Assembly (NCBI GenBank): GCA_023404345.1
Contig: JAEYCB010000016.1
Location: forward strand, 1-45,598
Reading direction: 5' to 3'
Length of the DNA stretch: 45,598 nt
Origin: Bacillota bacterium
GTDB taxonomy: Bacteria > Bacillota > Clostridia > Christensenellales > Aristaeellaceae
Program-made: the position numbers and the translations under genes
Shown here: one piece after another, positions 41,950-45,598 of the stretch
Layout of the letters: each line of letters starts with the position of its first letter
How positions within the stretch are numbered: the stretch's first letter is position 1
Notes under the pieces: model-generated
The model's input: only the letters and a program-made list of their open reading frames with translations
What the model was told of the DNA's origin: nothing
Databases searched by the model: none

Positions 41950-42816
41950 ATGGATGCTAAGCGTAAAACCGTGATTGTAACAGATTCCTCCTGTGACTTG
42001 AATGATGAGCAACTTTCGCGCTACGGCATCCGCATGATTTCGTTGCGCATCGTGTGCCAGAATGCAGAATACCGCGATCGCATTGATATTCAGGAGGATG
42101 AGCTCTACGAGCTTTTGGCCCATGAGCTGCCCAAGACGAGCCTGCCCCTTCCAGAGGATGTGACTGGCCTGTACGAATCGCTGGTGCAGGAGGGCGTGAC
42201 GGATGTAATTCATATGTCCATTTCGTCGGGCCTCAGCGGCACGTTCAACATGGTGCGCATGATCACCCAGGACTTCGAAAGCCGCATGCGTGTGCACATG
42301 GTGGATTCGCGCACGCTGTCGATGGGGCTGGGCATGATGGTGCTGGCCGCGGCCCGCGCGCTGGAAGAGGGCGCCTCGCCCGAAGAAGCCATCGAGCGCG
42401 CGCAGACCGTGCGCAGAAATCAGCTGGGCATGTTCGTCATCCGCACGCTTGAATTTCTGCGCAAGGGCGGCCGCGTCGGCAAGGTTGAGGGCATGGTGGG
42501 AAGCCTTTTGCAGATCAAGCCCATCATCTATGTCAACGACGAAGGAATCTACGCCACTTTGGCCAAGACGCGCGGCTACAAGTCCGCAGTGGATACCATG
42601 GTGGCCGAGGTTAAACGCTTCCTGGGCGGGGCCAGGGCAGAGGTGGCCGTGGTCAACGGCAAGGCGCTCGAGGAGGCTGAAAAGCTGGTGGAGCGCCTCA
42701 AGGGTGAATTGAATGGGGTCGGTGAAACGCCCATCATGTCCGTCAGCCCCGTGCTGGCCATCCACACGGGTCCGGGATTGCTGGGCATTGTGGCCAACAG
42801 GATGGACCCGGTCTGA
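41950..42816 (+). CDS. DegV family fatty-acid-binding protein
   Basis: A 288-residue DegV protein. VTDSSCDL at the N-terminus, TSLPLPEDV, the SSGLSGTFN fatty-acid carboxylate-binding motif, VDSRTLSMGLGMM and the ISVSPVLAIHTGPG-type end (here MSVSPVLAIHTGPGLLG) are all present. The family presents fatty acids to FakA-type kinases or acts in lipid handling; the partner kinase is not in the window. GAGGTGAGCAGGA precedes the ATG at 41950. The 3' end overlaps the leftward cysteine-rich gene by 74 nt. Confidence 0.93.
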   Translation: MDAKRKTVIVTDSSCDLNDEQLSRYGIRMISLRIVCQNAEYRDRIDIQEDELYELLAHELPKTSLPLPEDVTGLYESLVQEGVTDVIHMSISSGLSGTFNMVRMITQDFESRMRVHMVDSRTLSMGLGMMVLAAARALEEGASPEEAIERAQTVRRNQLGMFVIRTLEFLRKGGRVGKVEGMVGSLLQIKPIIYVNDEGIYATLAKTRGYKSAVDTMVAEVKRFLGGARAEVAVVNGKALEEAEKLVERLKGELNGVGETPIMSVSPVLAIHTGPGLLGIVANRMDPV

Positions 42817-43435
42817 TAGGTGGCGGATAGAGCGGCAGGTCCGGGCAGGCGGGTTCCGGACGACGCAGCATACACGGTTCAGGCCGGATGGCGTACACGT
42901 CCAGTACCACCTGCAGCCGCGTCTGGAACACAGGCCCATCCGCGCAGCCGTCCGCGCACAGCAGGCGCACGCAGGGCAGGATGAACAGGCTGTAATACCC
43001 GGCACAGGCGCTGGGCAGGCGCAAGCAGATTTCTGCGTCGATCTGGCCAAAGGCGGAGAAACGCTGTCCGCATGCGTCCGATACCTGGGCGCAGACGGGC
43101 ACGGTCACGCGCACCATCACGCGCCCGGCGCAGTCGGATTCACTAAGCGGCGTCCAGGAGGGCTGGGCGCCGCTTTCATGTACGCTCATTAGTGTAAGCG
43201 GCGGCCTGGCGCAGTCCAGCCCGCTCAGGGCCAGGTCTACGCACAGACAAGAGATGCTGCTGCGCTCGCAGCTGACGATCTTTTGCAGGAGTACGCCTTC
43301 GGGCTTGCCCGGCTTGCATGGCCTGGGTGGGCGGCAACAGCAATCCGTTCCGGGAGGCGGTGGGCAGGGTGCAGGACACGGCCTGGACGGCTTTTCGCCG
43401 CAGGCGTGGCAGGTACAGGGTGGATGATGCATAAC
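42743..43435 (-). CDS. Cysteine-rich protein of unknown function, possible spore-coat type
   Basis: A 230-residue protein with about 26 cysteines (roughly 11 percent) and many prolines. The N-terminus has CTCHACGE and a CCC cluster in a Pro/Cys-rich stretch; a central part of about 120 residues alternates hydrophobic strands with Cys (VTVPVCAQVSDACGQ, LFILPCVRLLCADGC), and the C-terminus is again Pro/Cys-rich. There is no signal peptide. Cysteine-rich cytosolic proteins of this look in spore formers often end up in the spore coat; that is inference. AGGAGG lies 9 nt before the ATG at 43435. Its last 74 nt run antisense to degV, so the true end is less certain. Confidence 0.6.
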   Translation of the reverse strand, partial: VMHHPPCTCHACGEKPSRPCPAPCPPPPGTDCCCRPPRPCKPGKPEGVLLQKIVSCERSSISCLCVDLALSGLDCARPPLTLMSVHESGAQPSWTPLSESDCAGRVMVRVTVPVCAQVSDACGQRFSAFGQIDAEICLRLPSACAGYYSLFILPCVRLLCADGCADGPVFQTRLQVVLDVYAIRPEPCMLRRPEPACPDLPLYPPPIRPGPSCWPQCPAIPDPCGWPARG

Positions 43436-43450
43436 GGGTCCCCTCCTACT

Positions 43451-43506
43451 AAACAAAAGGATGGCTTGGCGAAACGCTTCAAAAGCGGTTTGCGCCAAGC
43501 CATCCT
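43451..43506 (-). terminator. Strong terminator after the ComEC-like metallohydrolase gene
   Basis: AGGATGGCTTGGCG (43458-43471) pairs perfectly with its complement at 43493-43506, with a second CGCTT/AAGCG pairing in the loop. The minus strand continues TTTTGTTT. It ends only about 4 nt before the ribosome binding site of the cysteine-rich gene. Confidence 0.85.
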
Positions 43507-43531
43507 ATGCATTGCAAAACAAACCGGTGCG

Positions 43532-44383
43532 CTACCGCCAGTTGATGGCTTCCGCACTGGCCTGTCCGTCCTTAAGCGTTACAAGGATGCCGACCTGCGC
43601 ATCCTGAGTGACCGCTACGCCCGCCTTGACATCCCACAGGCGCGAGAGAACCTTGCTGCTGGGGGTGTCCGGCTCTTCCGGGGAACTGGTGGAGATGACT
43701 GCCCACTGAGGCCGCGCCAGCAGCACAAACTGCCAGCTGGTAGCGTCATCCTTGCCGTGGTGGGCCACTTTGAGCACTGCTGCCTGACTGATGAGACCTG
43801 CCTGGATGAGCTCAGCCTCTTCTGTCAGCTCCATGTCGCCGGTGAGCAGCATATCTCCCTGCGGGGTGGTCAACCGGAGCACCAGCGAATTGTTGTTTTC
43901 CTCTTCATCGTCCTGGGAGAGGGGACCCAGCACATGAAATGTGCAGTCATCCTCCAGATCGACTGTCTCCCCGGCAGAAAGCCAAGTGAGCGGAATGTCG
44001 TATTTCTCCGCTGCCTCATAGACGGGGTGGTCCTCCAGACTCTTTTCGCTGTGGAGCGTTCCGGCATAAAGCCGGTCCACAGCAATATCGCTCTTTAGCA
44101 GCTTTTTCAGTCCGCCCACGTGGTCCTTGTCCGTGTGGGTAATGAACACGCCGTCCAGATGCGTTACGCCGTAGGCACCCAGCACGCGCTCCAGCTGGTC
44201 ATAGCTGTCTTTGGTGCCGGTATCCACCAGAAAGCGCTGGTCGCCCAACAAAAACAGCGCCGCGTCCGCCTTGCCTACGTTGATAAACAGGGCCTGCACC
44301 TGTGCCTCCGCTTGTGCGCACGCGCCTGTAAGCAGCAGTGCCACAGACAGCAAAAGCGGCAAAAAGCAATGCTGCCGTTTCAT
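43532..44383 (-). CDS. Exported ComEC-like MBL-fold hydrolase
   Basis: A 283-residue protein with a signal peptide (LPLLLSVALLLTGACAQA; a weak lipobox around C22) and a metallo-beta-lactamase domain. HTDKDHVGG places metal ligands at H83, D85, D87 and H88; LLTGDM and VLKVAHHGKDDATS are the later ligand motifs seen in the ComEC C-terminal domain family. The opening QALFINVGKADAALF corresponds to the ComEC-type start (F-x-N-V-G-x-x-D-A). It has no competence channel domain, so it is a stand-alone exported hydrolase, perhaps a nuclease or phosphodiesterase. GGGAGGTG lies about 8 nt before the ATG. Confidence 0.87.
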   Translation of the reverse strand: MKRQHCFLPLLLSVALLLTGACAQAEAQVQALFINVGKADAALFLLGDQRFLVDTGTKDSYDQLERVLGAYGVTHLDGVFITHTDKDHVGGLKKLLKSDIAVDRLYAGTLHSEKSLEDHPVYEAAEKYDIPLTWLSAGETVDLEDDCTFHVLGPLSQDDEEENNNSLVLRLTTPQGDMLLTGDMELTEEAELIQAGLISQAAVLKVAHHGKDDATSWQFVLLARPQWAVISTSSPEEPDTPSSKVLSRLWDVKAGVAVTQDAQVGILVTLKDGQASAEAINWR

Positions 44384-44405
44384 TTTTCAATCACCTCCCG
44401 CGTCT

Positions 44406-44434
44406 ATTATAACCTGTCTGGCCATACTTTTGAA
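44406..44434 (-). promoter_or_regulatory. Promoter of the ComEC-like gene
   Basis: On the minus strand TTCAAA (44429-44434) and a perfect TATAAT (44406-44411) are 17 nt apart, about 23 nt upstream of the start codon. Confidence 0.65.
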
Positions 44435-44456
44435 AGAGGCGCATTTGCAAAAAGCC

Positions 44457-44485
44457 GTGACATCCATCGGGAAATAGTGTATACT
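44457..44485 (+). promoter_or_regulatory. uppP promoter
   Basis: GTGACA (44457-44462) and TATACT (44480-44485) with a 17-nt spacer, about 37 nt upstream of the uppP ATG. It is divergent from the ComEC-like promoter. Confidence 0.65.
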
Positions 44486-44521
44486 GCCTCTGAACCGGCT
44501 ACAGAAAGGAACGATTTTGGC

Positions 44522-45382
44522 ATGAATGTGTTGACGGCGGCCCTTCTGGGCCTGATCCAGGGCCTCGCGGAGTTTTTGCCCATCTCCTCCAGCGGACATC
44601 TCAATCTATTGCAGGCACTTTTTGGTGTGGATGTAGAACATCAGCTGCTGTTCAACATCCTGCTGCACGTGGGCACGCTGGTGGCAGTGGCCATCGTGTT
44701 CTGGAAAGACTGGTTGGAGATGATCCTACATCCTATCAAAAACAAAACCCTTGTGCTGCTGTTTATCGCTTCGCTGCCTGCTCTGGCGGGAAAGATCATC
44801 TTTGACAAACCCCTGGACTATGTAGAAACGCACAACAGCCTGCTGGGCGTGTGCTTCCTCATCACGGCGCTGCTGTTGATGCTGACCCAGTGGCTATCCC
44901 AGCGCAACGCCCTGCGCGGGGTGGAAAAGCATCGCGTGGGTGTAGGCGAGGCCCTGGCTATGGGGTGCATGCAGGCTCTTGGCATGCTGCCGGGCGTCAG
45001 CCGCAGCGGAAGCACTATTTTTGGCGGCGTGGCCGCACGGCTGGACCGCGAGACGGCCGCCAAGTTCAGCTTCATGATGAGTGCTCCGGCCATTGTTGGC
45101 GGCCTGGTCAGCGAGGGCATGGATGTGCTTTCGGAGGGCGTGAGCATTGGGCCTGACCTGCCCGCCATTCTGGTGGGCATGGTGGTGGCAGGCGTGAGCG
45201 GCTATCTGGCCATCCGCTTCTTCCTGAGGCTCATCAGCCGCGTGTCGCTTAACGGCTTTGCCATCTACGTGGCGGTGTTGGGCATTCTGGTGATCATTTT
45301 GCAGGCCATGGGCGTCATCACCGATGCGCCGGCTCCCGTGGCGGAGGTAGCGGCGGCGGCAAGGACGATATCGGGGCTGTAA
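44522..45382 (+). CDS. uppP: Undecaprenyl-diphosphatase
   Basis: A 286-residue polytopic membrane enzyme (BacA/UppP) that dephosphorylates undecaprenyl diphosphate to recycle the lipid carrier for peptidoglycan synthesis and gives bacitracin tolerance. Both catalytic segments are present: GLIQGLAEFLPISSSGHL near the N-terminus and LGMLPGVSRSGSTI in the middle, with seven or eight hydrophobic helices. AAAGGA precedes the ATG at 44522 by 11 nt. An IS element begins 47 nt after its stop codon, and no terminator is seen in between. Confidence 0.95.
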   Translation: MNVLTAALLGLIQGLAEFLPISSSGHLNLLQALFGVDVEHQLLFNILLHVGTLVAVAIVFWKDWLEMILHPIKNKTLVLLFIASLPALAGKIIFDKPLDYVETHNSLLGVCFLITALLLMLTQWLSQRNALRGVEKHRVGVGEALAMGCMQALGMLPGVSRSGSTIFGGVAARLDRETAAKFSFMMSAPAIVGGLVSEGMDVLSEGVSIGPDLPAILVGMVVAGVSGYLAIRFFLRLISRVSLNGFAIYVAVLGILVIILQAMGVITDAPAPVAEVAAAARTISGL

Positions 45383-45428
45383 AGGCGGCTTATATCATCA
45401 AGTGAAAAAACAGCGGCGGCGGGCCATC

Positions 45429-45598
45429 TGATATGCTCCCTTTAAAGTAGACAGCGGAAAAACAAAACTGCCGAAACGGAGGGAGCAATTATCATGAGTT
45501 TAAAAGGCAAAATACCGCCGGAGGTAAAGATTCAGGCTGTGGAGGACTACCTAGCGATCCGTAAGGGTTCCACACAGATCCGGGAAGAGTTAGGCATA
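45429..45598 (+). mobile_element. Left end of an IS3-family insertion sequence
   Basis: TGATATGCTCCCTTTAAAGT begins a typical IS3-type left terminal repeat (it continues AGACAG to 45454), followed by a short leader, a GGAGGGAG ribosome binding site and the start of orfA. The right end lies beyond the window, so element length and target duplication cannot be checked. Confidence 0.65.
45494..45598 (+). CDS. N-terminus of IS3-type OrfA (HTH transposase subunit)
   Basis: Thirty-five codons, cut off by the window end. IPPEVKIQAVEDYLAIRKGS followed by TQIREELGI has the pattern of the HTH_Tnp_1/IS3 OrfA DNA-binding domain. GGAGGGAG lies about 8 nt before the ATG. In IS3 elements OrfA is followed by OrfB, with fusion by programmed frameshift; neither is visible. 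Confidence 0.65.
   Translation, partial: MSLKGKIPPEVKIQAVEDYLAIRKGSTQIREELGI

Overview
The window reads as chromosome of a fairly GC-rich, probably spore-forming, Gram-positive anaerobe of the Clostridia. The evidence is gene order: yqfC-yqfD-phoH-pgpH-ybeY/cdd-era is the Firmicutes sporulation/RNA-metabolism block, and rpmE-(DUF1385)-prmC-prfA-ywlC-ywlE is the Firmicutes translation/stress block. Most ribosome binding sites are strong AGGAGG types. The carbohydrate repertoire (arabinose and a fucose-isomerase-like locus) and a secreted flavin reductase would fit a gut organism; that last point is inference. No tRNA, rRNA or CRISPR array was seen.

Layout. 1-66: first codons of a leftward gene, possibly a transposase. 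224-1102: sugar mutarotase. 1266-7952 (leftward): era, a ybeY-cdd fusion, pgpH, phoH, yqfD, yqfC. 8361-13208 (leftward): LacI regulator, xylulokinase-like kinase, DUF4867 protein and a fucose-isomerase-like enzyme, with a consensus promoter whose -35 box overlaps the lacI stop codon. 13348-16969: a secreted FAD/FMN flavoprotein divergent from a MerR regulator, with a 19-bp-spaced MerR-type promoter between them, followed by a DUF1294 membrane protein. 17153-30105 (all leftward): a complete L-arabinose module made of a lipoprotein sugar sensor, histidine kinase, AraC-type response regulator, YtfQRT/YjfF-type ABC transporter, then araB-like kinase, araA and araD. 30354-37522 (leftward): beta-CASP RNase, YwlE-GNAT fusion, Sua5, RF1, PrmC, DUF1385, L31. 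37765-45382: a small tandem-duplicated membrane protein, a ten-repeat SdrD/Cna-B-like secreted protein, DegV, a cysteine-rich protein, a ComEC-like metallohydrolase and UppP. From 45429 an IS3-type element begins and runs off the window.

How it works together. The arabinose module is the clearest system. The lipoprotein SBP and histidine kinase would sense external sugar, the response regulator would activate the transporter promoter (a 23-nt inverted repeat lies in the right place), and araBAD would convert the imported sugar to D-xylulose-5-phosphate. The MerR/flavoprotein pair looks like a small inducible extracellular reductase unit. Two gene fusions (YbeY-Cdd, YwlE-GNAT) modify otherwise conserved housekeeping operons.
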